64,000 bases of DNA from NCBI RefSeq assembly GCF_007109225.1, contig NZ_VJZK01000001.1, positions 516,731 through 580,730 on the forward strand, written 5' to 3'. Positions 24,861 through 34,200 of this stretch are shown here, piece by piece. A program made the position numbers and the translations under genes. The stretch's first letter is position 1. Each line of letters begins with the position of its first letter. The notes under the pieces were generated by a model, which saw only the letters and a program-made list of their open reading frames with translations, was not told the DNA's origin and ran no database searches. The stretch comes from Flavobacterium sp. GT3R68 (GTDB lineage Bacteria; Bacteroidota; Bacteroidia; Flavobacteriales; Flavobacteriaceae).

Positions 24861-26732
24861 ATGAGCAAATCACTTGAAGAAGTACACCAATCGGTTGCTA
24901 CACAAAACAAAACATCGGTATTCAGAAAGATATTGGCGTTTTTTGGACCAGCCTATTTAGTCAGTGTCGGGTATATGGATCCGGGAAATTGGGCGACGGA
25001 TATTGCCGGGGGCAGCCAATTTGGATATGCCTTGCTTTGGGTTTTATTGATGAGTAACATTATGGCGCTTTTGCTGCAAAGTTTCAGTGCCCGGTTGGGA
25101 ATCGTGACGCAGCGTGATCTGGCACAGGCTTCGCGTGAAACCTATTCCAGATTTATCAATTACATCCTATATTTTCTGGCCGAGATCGCTATCGCTGCCT
25201 GTGATTTGGCCGAAGTGCTGGGAATGGCGATTGGTATTAATTTGTTGTTCGACATTCCTTTATTAGAAGGCGTTCTGATTACTGTTCTGGATACCTTTTT
25301 GTTATTGTTTCTGATTAATAAGGGCATCCGAAAAATTGAAGCGTTCATCATCGCTTTGGTAATGGTGATTGGCGTATCTTTTATATTTGAAATGATTTTT
25401 GCGCAGCCGGAAACCGGAAAAGTACTGTATGGATTAATCCCTTCGATGCCAAGTGAAGCGGCTCTGTATATTGCTATCGGAATTATCGGAGCGACAGTAA
25501 TGCCCCATAATTTATACCTGCATTCGTCCCTGGTGCAAACCCGAAAGTTCGACCGCAGCGTCGCCGGTATTAAACAGGCCCTGAAATATAATTTTATAGA
25601 TTCTACCATAGCACTGAATTTGGCATTCTTCGTCAATGCCGCCATTTTGATTCTCGCCGCTGCTACTTTTTATAAGAACGGAATGTTCAATGTAGCCGAA
25701 ATTCAGGATGCACACCAGTTTCTGCAGCCGATTTTAGGCACCAAATGGGCGCCAATCCTTTTTGCCGTAGCCTTGATTGCCGCTGGACAAAGTTCCACTA
25801 TTACCGGAACCCTTGCAGGGCAGATCGTGATGGAAGGCTATCTGAATTTACGCATCCAGCCATGGGTTCGCCGAATAATCACCCGATTGTTGGCAATAGT
25901 TCCGGCGGTTATTGTAATTTCTATTTTTGGCGAAAGCGTTACTGGAAAATTATTAATCTTAAGTCAGGTAATCCTGAGTCTGCAATTGGGTTTTGCGATT
26001 ATTCCACTGATACATTTTGTCAGTGACAAATCCAAAATGAAGGGCTTTCACATCAGCAGGCCAACCCAAATTGCGGGTTGGATTGTGGCATTAATCATCG
26101 TTTCGCTGAATGCCAAACTGGTTTTTGAGGAAATAAAAGGCTGGCTCGAAACTTCAGAAAATCCAATCATATTGTGGTTGACCGTGGTTCCCTTAGCAAT
26201 TGGTTTCCTTATTTTACTACTTTTTATCGTATTCAAACCTTTCATATCCAAATCGAAAATCGATATCGAAAATCACTCTCCACACAGTCTCAAACTGAAA
26301 TTTTCCAAAACAGCGGTAAGCAGCAAAAAAAATATTGCCGTGGCCGTGGATTTCTCGCATGCCGATGAAATTGCGCTCAACAGTGCATTCGAATTGGGCG
26401 GCCTGGAAGCCAAATACACATTGATTCATATCGTAGAAACGGTCGGCGCCATGATGTATGGCGAGAAAATAGATGATCACGAAACCCTGATTGACGAAAA
26501 ATTACTGGAAGAATACAAAGTGTTATTGGAGTCCAAAGGTCTCAAAGTCGTTACCCAACTAGGATTCGGAAAGCCAACAGTGATGCTGCCAAAACTTATC
26601 AATAAAGGTCATTACGACCTGTTGGTCATGGGGACGCACGGGCATACCGGATTCAAGGATTTGGTCTTTGGAACAACAGTCAACAAGTTGCGACACAAAA
26701 TTGCGATTCCATTACTGATTGTTAAAAAATAA
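24861..26732 (+). CDS. mntH: Nramp divalent metal transporter fused to a UspA domain
   Basis: A 623-residue inner-membrane protein. Residues about 25-455 are an Nramp proton-coupled Mn/Fe importer with about 11 helices. Helix 1 has the metal-binding DPGNW and helix 6 has ATVMPHNLYLH, where Met and the DPGN Asp/Asn bind metal. Residues about 485-623 are a universal stress protein domain facing the cytosol, with the nucleotide-binding pattern GTHGHTGFKDLVFGTTV. Typical MntH proteins are ~420 residues, so the C-terminal domain is an addition that might sense ATP or stress and gate transport. Divergent from a TonB receptor; a DtxR-family regulator follows. Confidence 0.93.
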   Translation: MSKSLEEVHQSVATQNKTSVFRKILAFFGPAYLVSVGYMDPGNWATDIAGGSQFGYALLWVLLMSNIMALLLQSFSARLGIVTQRDLAQASRETYSRFINYILYFLAEIAIAACDLAEVLGMAIGINLLFDIPLLEGVLITVLDTFLLLFLINKGIRKIEAFIIALVMVIGVSFIFEMIFAQPETGKVLYGLIPSMPSEAALYIAIGIIGATVMPHNLYLHSSLVQTRKFDRSVAGIKQALKYNFIDSTIALNLAFFVNAAILILAAATFYKNGMFNVAEIQDAHQFLQPILGTKWAPILFAVALIAAGQSSTITGTLAGQIVMEGYLNLRIQPWVRRIITRLLAIVPAVIVISIFGESVTGKLLILSQVILSLQLGFAIIPLIHFVSDKSKMKGFHISRPTQIAGWIVALIIVSLNAKLVFEEIKGWLETSENPIILWLTVVPLAIGFLILLLFIVFKPFISKSKIDIENHSPHSLKLKFSKTAVSSKKNIAVAVDFSHADEIALNSAFELGGLEAKYTLIHIVETVGAMMYGEKIDDHETLIDEKLLEEYKVLLESKGLKVVTQLGFGKPTVMLPKLINKGHYDLLVMGTHGHTGFKDLVFGTTVNKLRHKIAIPLLIVKK

Positions 26733-26739
26733 TTTTTTC

Positions 26740-26810
26740 AGGAGCTATTTCCCGCCATCCGCTGTATCCACGCAAAAAAGCGTGGGATGCCGCTACTGTC
26801 GGGGCTAAAA
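26740..26810 (+). repeat. Dispersed palindromic element, copy 3
   Basis: Runs from AGGAGCTATTTCCCGCC to GTCGGGGCTAAAA. The inner stem ATCCACGC (26766-26773) pairs with GCGTGGGAT (26780-26788) leaving one G unpaired, loop A6. It fills the mntH-mntR gap, and its A-rich end is the leader of the regulator, whose start is 10 nt away. Confidence 0.85.
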
Positions 26811-26819
26811 AAAACAAAC

Positions 26820-27473
26820 ATGACTTTTTCAGAAGAAAACTATCTTAAAACGATTTACCACCTTACGACCATTTCAGATGCCGAAGTAAGTACCAATGCC
26901 ATTGCGGAAATGATGGAAACCAAAGCGTCTTCGGTAACCGACATGCTGAAGAAACTCTCGGAAAAGGACCTGATCAATTATAAAAAATACCAGGGTGTAT
27001 CCTTGACCGCAAACGGGATGCTGGCTGCCAAGATGATTGTTCGGAAGCACCGTCTGTGGGAAGTTTTCTTAGTTGAAAAATTAGACTTCACATGGGATGA
27101 GGTTCACGATGTGGCCGAGCAGCTCGAGCATATCAAATCAGAAAAACTGATCAACAAACTGGATGATTTCCTGGGCAACCCCACTGAGGACCCACATGGC
27201 GACCCTATTCCCGATATGAACGGACGTATCATTAAAATTGAAAAGCAACTGCTGTCGGAATTAACCGAAAATCAAAGGGGAATTTGTGTTGGGGTAAAAG
27301 ATACGTCTTCCGAATTTTTGAAATACCTCGACAAACAGGAAATCGCTTTGGGTTCTAAAATTGAGATTATCAGCAAGGAAAGTTTTGATTTGTCGCTGAA
27401 GATAAAAGTGGACACTAAGGACCTGACGATTTCGAACAAAATCGCGAGCAACCTTTTTGTCAAAATAATATAG
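26820..27473 (+). CDS. mntR: DtxR/MntR-family metal-dependent repressor
   Basis: A 217-residue regulator. The N-terminal winged helix (TFSEENYLKTIYHL, then AIAEMMETKASSVTDMLKKLSEKDLI) is followed by the metal-binding dimerisation domain (KHRLWEVFLVEKL, HDVAEQLEHI, then NPTEDPHGDPIPD) and a C-terminal FeoA/SH3-like domain (GSKIEIISKESFD). Family members bind Mn or Fe and then repress metal uptake genes. The start MTFSEENY at 26820 is chosen because the 11 codons before it translate a dispersed repeat. Position after mntH suggests Mn control; Fe is possible given feoAB nearby. The symbol is by context. Confidence 0.9.
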   Translation: MTFSEENYLKTIYHLTTISDAEVSTNAIAEMMETKASSVTDMLKKLSEKDLINYKKYQGVSLTANGMLAAKMIVRKHRLWEVFLVEKLDFTWDEVHDVAEQLEHIKSEKLINKLDDFLGNPTEDPHGDPIPDMNGRIIKIEKQLLSELTENQRGICVGVKDTSSEFLKYLDKQEIALGSKIEIISKESFDLSLKIKVDTKDLTISNKIASNLFVKII

Positions 27474-27516
27474 GATAAAACGAGTATTATCTGAATACAG
27501 TTAAAAATTAATTGCC

Positions 27517-27933
27517 ATGAAAAAGTTCCTCCTCATCATTCTGCTGGTTTTTAGTGTTTCGGTAAAATCTCAAAGTGGAGAAGCTGAAAATGTTTCATCT
27601 TTTAAAATTACCCAAAAAACCTGCATCAATAAAAAAGGCAATCATCTGCGGCTGAAAAAAATTGTGTCGGACTCCCGATGTCCCGAAGGCGCGAACTGTA
27701 TATGGGCCGGAGAGGTTTCGATAATCGTTTCCTATTATCGGGACGGCAAATTCATAGAGGATAAAACTATTGTTTTTTCGCATAAAAACGCTGAGGAAAA
27801 CAAGGAATGGTTTGCCAGGCGGGTGCCTGAAAAATATCAGAAAGTGACTGACATTGTGGTATTCCCATATCCTAAAAATGGCAATACGCTGAATACAAAA
27901 AAATACTACGTGAAAGTGAACTACCAGGAGTAG
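27517..27933 (+). CDS. Secreted protein with CPxGxxCIWAG motif
   Basis: A 138-residue exported protein: signal peptide (KKFLLIILLVFSVSVKS), then one small domain. The recognisable part is DSRCPEGANCIWAGEVSIIV, a two-Cys signature I have seen in many uncharacterised bacterial secreted proteins, probably a disulfide. Three Cys in the mature part (about 35, 53 and 59). No enzyme motif. It follows the metal regulator by 43 nt on the same strand and may be co-transcribed with it, so a link to metal stress is possible but unsupported. Function unknown. Confidence 0.8.
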   Translation: MKKFLLIILLVFSVSVKSQSGEAENVSSFKITQKTCINKKGNHLRLKKIVSDSRCPEGANCIWAGEVSIIVSYYRDGKFIEDKTIVFSHKNAEENKEWFARRVPEKYQKVTDIVVFPYPKNGNTLNTKKYYVKVNYQE

Positions 27934-28056
27934 TTAGTTACAGCCACAATTATCGCTGCCGCAATTTTTATCAGATTTTTTCTTTTTGAAAAAGAATTTT
28001 TTGATCAAAAAAGCAACTGCAATTCCTAAAGTGATAAATGCAATTATTTCCTGCAT
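27934..28056 (-). CDS. FeoB-associated Cys-rich membrane peptide
   Basis: A 40-residue peptide: one membrane helix (MQEIIAFITLGIAVAFLIKKF), a Lys-rich stretch and a Cys tail (NCGSDNCGCN). This layout matches the small FeoB-associated proteins coded next to feoB in many bacteria, where the Cys tail may guide or bind iron. The start at 28056 is 5 nt after the feoB stop; the longer frame only reads out-of-frame feoB. Third gene of feoA-feoB-peptide. It converges with the gene ending at 27933 with no spacer. Confidence 0.85.
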   Translation of the reverse strand: MQEIIAFITLGIAVAFLIKKFFFKKKKSDKNCGSDNCGCN

Positions 28057-28061
28057 AACAT

Positions 28062-30161
28062 TTATTTTAAAATCTGATACGCGATCAGAGCGATGATATA
28101 GGCGAAACCGCTCATAAAAATCAATTGTCCTAAAGGCCATTTCCAGCTGTTGGTTTCCTTTTTCGTAATCGCAAGGGTACTGGCGCACTGCATCGCAAAG
28201 GCATAGAACAACAGCAAGGATATCCCGGAAGCAAAATTGAATATTTTCTCCCCGGTCTCAGCATTAACTTCAGCCGCCATCTTGTTTTTGATCGTTGTTT
28301 CATTATCGGTACCGCCAACACTGTAAATTGTGGCCAGGGTTCCGACAAAAACCTCTCTTGCAGCAAAGGAACTCAACACCGCAATCCCGATTTTCCAATC
28401 GTAACCCAAGGGTGAAATGGCGGGTTCAATACTTTTCCCCATAATCCCAATATACGAATTCTCCAACTTATACGAAGCGACTTTATTCTTGAATTCGGCT
28501 GCCGGAAGGGTTTTGTTTTCTGCTTTTGAAAGCATTATCGCTTCGGCATTGTTGAATTTTTTACCCGGACCATAGGATGCCAGAAACCACAACACAATCG
28601 ATATGGCGAGAATGATTTTACCGGCTCCAAAAACGAATGCTTTAGTTTTTTCGACCACATTGATCGCTACATTTTTAATCAACGGCAATTTATAATTTGG
28701 CATTTCTACCACGAAGAACGTTTTCCCTTTTATTTTCAGTATTTTATTCAGGATATAAGCCGAAAAAATAGCCATTCCGAATCCCAATAGATACAACAGC
28801 ATCAATGTCAGCCCCTGAAGATTCAGAAAGCCAAAAAGCCGTTTATCGGGAATGACCAATGCAATAATGATGGCATATACAGGTAATCGTGCAGAACAGG
28901 TTGTAAATGGTGTTACCAGAATAGTGATGAGCCGTTCTTTCCAGTTTTCGATATTTCGGGTTGCCATAATGGCCGGTATGGCACAGGCAGTTCCTGAAAT
29001 TAAGGGCACTACACTTTTTCCGGAAAGACCAAACTTTCGCATGATTTTATCCATCAGAAAAACGACACGGCTCATATAACCACTTTCTTCCAGAATGGAA
29101 ATGAAGAGGAACAGGAATGCAATTTGAGGAATAAAAATCAGGATTCCGCCGATTCCGGGAATAATTCCCTGCGAAATTAAATTGGTAAGAACTCCCGCCG
29201 GAAGCGAATCATTGGCAAGTGTACTTAACGACGCAAAAGTACTGTCTATAAAATCCATCGGCACTTTGGACCATTCAAAAATGGACTGGAAAATGACAAA
29301 TAATATAACGAAGAAAATGACATAGCCCCACACTTTATGCGTCAGGACCCGGTCGAGTTTACTGCGGAAATCTTTGGCGACAGTAGCGTCTACTTTGAGG
29401 CCTTCTTTGAGGACATCATTTATGAATTGATATCGTTTGATGGTCTCTTTCTGCTGTAAGCGTTTTAAATCCGAATGGGATTTGGTAAATGAACTCCCGA
29501 TTTCATTCCGGTCCAGGTTTAGGAAATTGACGTCTTGGGTGATGACCAGCCACAGTTTGTATAAAAGCTGGTTAGGGAATGCCTTGCGGAGATTGTTGAA
29601 ATAGTCCGGATCGATGCTCGACGCATTGAGGCAAGGTTCATTCGAGAGTGTTTTGTAACTGACGATTAGATTTTTCAGGTCATCGATGCCAAAACCCTTT
29701 CGGGAACTGATCAGTGCAATCTTAGTTTTTAAGTGTTGTTCGAGATACGTAATATCCAATGAAATTCCCTTGTATTTCATACGGTCAGCCATATTGATAA
29801 CTAATATGGTTGGGATTTCCAGGTCTTTTATTTGGGTGAAAAGCAGTAAATTACGTTTTAGGTTTTCCACATCGGTAACCACAAGGGCCACATCGGGATA
29901 TAATTTGTCATTTTTATTCAGTAACAATTCAATGACCACATTCTCATCAATGGAACTGGCATTTAAGCTGTAAGTTCCCGGTAGATCCAGAATATTGGCT
30001 TTGATGTTATTGGGAAGTTTGCAAAAGCCTATTTTTTTCTCAACGGTAATTCCCGGGTAATTTCCGACTTGCTGGTTTAATCCCGTCAGCTGATTGAATA
30101 CCGAGGTTTTACCGACGTTTGGATTTCCAATTAAGGCAACATTGATATTTTTACTGGTCAT
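28062..30161 (-). CDS. feoB: Ferrous iron transporter FeoB
   Basis: A 699-residue inner-membrane Fe(II) importer. The N-terminal G domain has G1 GNPNVGKTS, G3 DLPGTYS and G4 NMAD. The C-terminal part has the two Gate domains with membrane helices and conserved Cys (SGTACAIPAIMATR and TPFTTCSARLPVY). Normal length. The start overlaps the feoA stop in a TAATG junction, indicating translational coupling. It works with FeoA and the Cys-rich peptide at 27934. Confidence 0.97.
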   Translation of the reverse strand: MTSKNINVALIGNPNVGKTSVFNQLTGLNQQVGNYPGITVEKKIGFCKLPNNIKANILDLPGTYSLNASSIDENVVIELLLNKNDKLYPDVALVVTDVENLKRNLLLFTQIKDLEIPTILVINMADRMKYKGISLDITYLEQHLKTKIALISSRKGFGIDDLKNLIVSYKTLSNEPCLNASSIDPDYFNNLRKAFPNQLLYKLWLVITQDVNFLNLDRNEIGSSFTKSHSDLKRLQQKETIKRYQFINDVLKEGLKVDATVAKDFRSKLDRVLTHKVWGYVIFFVILFVIFQSIFEWSKVPMDFIDSTFASLSTLANDSLPAGVLTNLISQGIIPGIGGILIFIPQIAFLFLFISILEESGYMSRVVFLMDKIMRKFGLSGKSVVPLISGTACAIPAIMATRNIENWKERLITILVTPFTTCSARLPVYAIIIALVIPDKRLFGFLNLQGLTLMLLYLLGFGMAIFSAYILNKILKIKGKTFFVVEMPNYKLPLIKNVAINVVEKTKAFVFGAGKIILAISIVLWFLASYGPGKKFNNAEAIMLSKAENKTLPAAEFKNKVASYKLENSYIGIMGKSIEPAISPLGYDWKIGIAVLSSFAAREVFVGTLATIYSVGGTDNETTIKNKMAAEVNAETGEKIFNFASGISLLLFYAFAMQCASTLAITKKETNSWKWPLGQLIFMSGFAYIIALIAYQILK

Positions 30162-30400
30162 TACAAGTTGCTTTTGATTATTTCAACTTCAATTTCACGT
30201 GCAGTTTCCACTCGGATAGCAAGGTGCGAACCATTTACATCCAGATACAAAGGATCCCCGAAAGGTGCAATTTGAAGTAATTCCACCATATTACCAGGCA
30301 AGCATCCCATTTCCAATAATTTTAAAGGAACGATGTCAATGTCAAAGTCTTTAATGATCGCTTTTTCTCCTTTTTTAAGGGAATTTATGGTTGTTCGCAA
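30161..30400 (-). CDS. feoA: FeoA, Feo system small protein
   Basis: A 79-residue SH3-like cytosolic protein that supports FeoB. Typical FeoA features: ...LKKGEKAIIKDF, LLEMGCLPGNMVELLQIAPFGDPLYLDVNGSHLAIR. It is the first gene of the feo operon, overlapping feoB by one base. A TATTTTTG promoter box is found upstream. Confidence 0.95.
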   Translation of the reverse strand: MRTTINSLKKGEKAIIKDFDIDIVPLKLLEMGCLPGNMVELLQIAPFGDPLYLDVNGSHLAIRVETAREIEVEIIKSNL

Positions 30401-30426
30401 GTCTTATTTAGATTGAATTAAGATTA

Positions 30427-30434
30427 CAAAAATA
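30427..30434 (-). promoter_or_regulatory. Minus-7 box of the feo operon
   Basis: Minus-strand TATTTTTG fits TAnnTTTG about 27 nt before feoA. A TTTG at 12 nt upstream is too close for a normal -33 box. An imperfect 20-base dyad (30403-30422, ends CTTA and TAAG) lies between this box and the start and might be an iron-regulator site. Confidence 0.45.
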
Positions 30435-30503
30435 CATATTATATACCAAATACGACGCTATTTATCATTTTTGTAACTATAGAGCTTGGAAGACTGGGGA
30501 TTG

Positions 30504-31172
30504 TTATTCTTCGGTGCATAAAAAGTTAATATCAGCAATTAACCGTTGAATATCTTCTTTGCTAGTTCCGTCGTAAAAACCACGGACACGCCTTTTAGTA
30601 TCGACCAATACGAAGTTTTCGGTATGGACCATATCATACAATTCGCTGGGTTTTCCTAATTTCACGGCCAGATACGATTTGCGGGCCATTGTATAAATGA
30701 TTTTCTTATCCCCGGTAACCAAATTCCATTTGCTGTCATTCACCCCGTTTTTTAGAGCATATTCCTTTAAAACCGGAACACTGTCCATTTCTGGAAGCAC
30801 ACTATGCGAAAGCAGCATGACTTTTGGATTAGTAATAAAAGCTTTTTGGACTTCGACTAAATTATTGGTCATTTTAGGGCAGATGGAGCCACAGGTCGTA
30901 AAGAAAAAATCGGCTACATAAATTTTGCCTTCATAGTCTTTTTGGCTAATTGTTTTTCCATTTTGGTTCACAAAGGAAAAATCTGCGATCTTATGATATT
31001 TACTGACGTATTGTACCGTACTGTCGACCAATTCAGGATTCACCATCGAAGGATTATAGATGGCCAATCTCTTTTTGGGCAATAAAGCACTGTAAAACAA
31101 AGTGATAATAACAATGGAAAGAGCAGCCATGACACCGAAAAAAAGTCGGTAGGTCTTGAAAAAAGAAAGCAT
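30504..31172 (-). CDS. SCO1/SenC-family copper or redox protein
   Basis: A 222-residue membrane-anchored thioredoxin-fold protein facing the periplasm. One N-terminal helix (LFFGVMAALSIVIITLFYSAL); the copper/redox motif CGSICP (CxxxCP); and the conserved distal His in VHTENFVLVD. SCO proteins deliver copper to cytochrome oxidase CuA or reduce its Cys. No oxidase genes are in the window. The start MLSFFKTYRL at 31172 is preferred over 31190 because the TATTTTTG promoter box covers 31188-31195, so the longer start would be outside the transcript. Confidence 0.9.
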   Translation of the reverse strand: MLSFFKTYRLFFGVMAALSIVIITLFYSALLPKKRLAIYNPSMVNPELVDSTVQYVSKYHKIADFSFVNQNGKTISQKDYEGKIYVADFFFTTCGSICPKMTNNLVEVQKAFITNPKVMLLSHSVLPEMDSVPVLKEYALKNGVNDSKWNLVTGDKKIIYTMARKSYLAVKLGKPSELYDMVHTENFVLVDTKRRVRGFYDGTSKEDIQRLIADINFLCTEE

Positions 31173-31187
31173 ACAGTAATTTTTTCG

Positions 31188-31216
31188 CAAAAATACAAAA
31201 GATAAATTGTAACAAA
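31188..31216 (-). promoter_or_regulatory. Promoter of the SCO gene
   Basis: Minus-strand TTTG (31216-31213), 17 nt and TATTTTTG (31195-31188) then C. A near-perfect Bacteroidota promoter. It fixes the SCO start at 31172. Confidence 0.7.
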
Positions 31217-31260
31217 TTGATAATAAGGTGTTAATTAATCGAATTTTAAAAAAAGTTCAC

Positions 31261-31268
31261 TAAATTTG
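31261..31268 (+). promoter_or_regulatory. Minus-7 box of the second sortilin-like gene
   Basis: TAAATTTG, 17 nt before the start at 31286. No TTTG at the usual distance. Confidence 0.45.
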
Positions 31269-31285
31269 GCCAAACTCTATTTTAA

Positions 31286-34200
31286 ATGAAAAAATTATAC
31301 CTACTAATCATTCTATTGTGCTCTACTTTAGGCTTTTCGCAATTTAATGAACTGGCCCCATGGATGCAAGCTGAAAACATTTCGAAAAAGGAAAATGCCA
31401 CGATGGATGAAATTGTAGCCTCTTTCAATGAGTATTGGCAGCATCATGATAAAAGCAAAAAGGCAAGTGGGTATAAGCCGTTTATGCGTTGGGAAACCCA
31501 TTGGAGAAATAAAACAAACGAACAGGGTTATTTAATAACGCCGCAAGAAATGTGGCAAGCATGGGCTCAAAAAAAGAATGCGAAGGCGGTGACAAATCAA
31601 AACAGAAGCCTTCCTGTCAGTAACTGGCTCCCGGTTGGGCCTTTTACACATGTTAATACCGGTTCCTGGTCATCTGGGCAGGGACGCGTAGGTGTCGTAT
31701 GTGTGGACCCATCGAATGCCGCTACACTGTATGTGGGGTCTCCGGCTGGAGGGATATGGAAATCAACTGATTCTGGATTAAACTGGTCCCCAATGTCTGA
31801 TAATTTGCCTCAGATTGGTGTTTCCGGAATTGCAGTAGATTATTCAAATCCAAATACCATTTACATAGCAACTGGTGATAAAGATGCATCGGACACTTAT
31901 TCGATAGGTGTGCTTAAATCCACGGATGGGGGAGTAACCTGGAATACGACCGGATTGACTTTTACAAACACAACCACCTTGGCCGGAGACCTGATAATTC
32001 ATCCCACCAACAACCAAATTTTATGGTGCGCTACCACTACCGGAATTTGGAGAACTACTGATGGAGGTACTAACTGGACCAACGAGCAGGCCGGAAATTT
32101 TGCTCAAGGTTCAATCAGAATTAAACCGTCAGATCCTACAACCGTTTATGCAGTTTCAAACAATAGATTTTATAAGTCGACAAATACCGGGGATTCATTC
32201 GCTGCAGTATTAACAGGATTACCACTTTCTTCGGGCAGGTTAATATTGGATGTTACACCCGCAAATGCAAATTATATTTACATTCTAAGTTCGACAACCG
32301 GGAATGCTTTTCAAGGGATTTATCGGTCAACCAACAGTGGAACCGGTTTCACTAAAACATCGGGAACTACAGATATTTTTGAAGGTACTCAATCATGGTA
32401 TGATATGGCCTTAGCAGCTTCAAGTACTAATGCTGACGAGGTTTATACGGGATGTCTGAACGTATGGAAATCGACTAACGGAGGTGCGGCTGTTACAAAA
32501 ATAAACAGTTGGAGCTCACCTACAGCAGCTTCTTACACCCATGCGGATGTTCATTTTTTACGATTTTTCAATAATAACCTATATGCCGGGACCGACGGAG
32601 GTGTATATGTTTCATCTAATGGAGGAACCAATTTCTCCAGTTTAACAGCAGGATTACAAATCAGCCAATTTTATAAAATTGCTGTTTCAAAACAGTCGGC
32701 CGATAAAATGGTGGGCGGACTTCAGGACAACGGAGGTCATGCATACAGTTCCGGGGCATGGAAAAATTATTATGGTGCTGATGGGATGGATACTGCTGTT
32801 GACCCTAACAACAGCGATAAATATTATGGGTTCATTCAAAATGGAAGTACTTTGTACATCAGCAGCAGCGGAGGAAACAGCATCAGTTCGTCGGTAGCTT
32901 CTCCATCAGGGGAAACCGGTAACTGGGTGACGCCGTTAGCAACAAATGCTGCAGGAGAATTATTTGCCGGATACGGACAGTTATATAAATTGAACGGGGG
33001 AGCCTGGGTACAGCAAAATACAAGTAGTCTGGGAACAGGAAATGTTGAACTTATCGCCATCGATCCCAGCAATGATAATACTATATATGTAGTTAATGGA
33101 GCCAGTTTATACAAAAGCACTGACAAGGGAATAGCATTTACTAACGTCTATAGTGCTGCTGCAAACATCACTTCTGTTTGTGTGCATTCATCAGACAGTA
33201 GTATCGTATATATTACCACATCCGGGACGGGGGGACAAGCGTTAAAGTCTACTACAGGAGGAACTTCATTTACGTCATTTTCAACAGGTCTGCCTGCTAT
33301 TGGAAAAAATGTAATCCGCCACCAAGGCCGTCATTCATTGAATCCATTGTACCTCGGGACTAGCTTAGGAGTTTATTACAGAGATGATTCCATGTCGCAA
33401 TGGGAGCCGTTTGATGCCAATTTACCGAATGTCAGTGTTACCGATTTGGAAATTAACTTAGAGGATGCAAAAATTACCGCCGCAACTTATGGAAGAGGGA
33501 TTTGGCAATCAGTTATTCCTGCAGAAATTCCACAGGATGATATTAAATTAGAAAGCATACGCTATCCTACCATTGAAATTTCCTGTGGATCCGTAACGCC
33601 ACAAATCTCCGTGAAGAATAAAGGTTTGAATGCCGTCACTACCGTAACAATCAATTATCAGTATAATGGTACGCCACTGAATTATGTATGGAATGGTACC
33701 ATCAGCCCTTCCGGGTCGGCAACTATTAATTTACCACAAATAACTACTGCAAGAGGAGTGTATACTTTGGATGTTACAACGACAATTGTAAATGATGCAT
33801 ATGCCGATAATAATCATGTGGCAGCGATCTTTTATGTTAATGATGCCGGAACGCCGGCGGTAGTTAATACGTTTACTGCCCCCGCGGATAATTTATTGAC
33901 ATATATTGAAGGATCAACGACAAGTCAATGGCAGAGAGGAATCAGAACCGGAGGCGTCTTAGCTACCGGAACCAATAACGTGTACACAACCAATTTTACC
34001 GGTAATTATCCTGATGGAATTAAGAGTTATTTGGTTTCCCAATGTTATAATTTAACGACAGTAACGAATCCAACCATCCGATTTAAAATGGCATTTGATT
34101 TGGAACCGAATTGGGATATCGTCTACGTGGAATATTCTACCAATTTTGGTCAGAACTGGAATGTTCTGGGAGCTCAGGGAACCAATTGGTACAACAGTAA

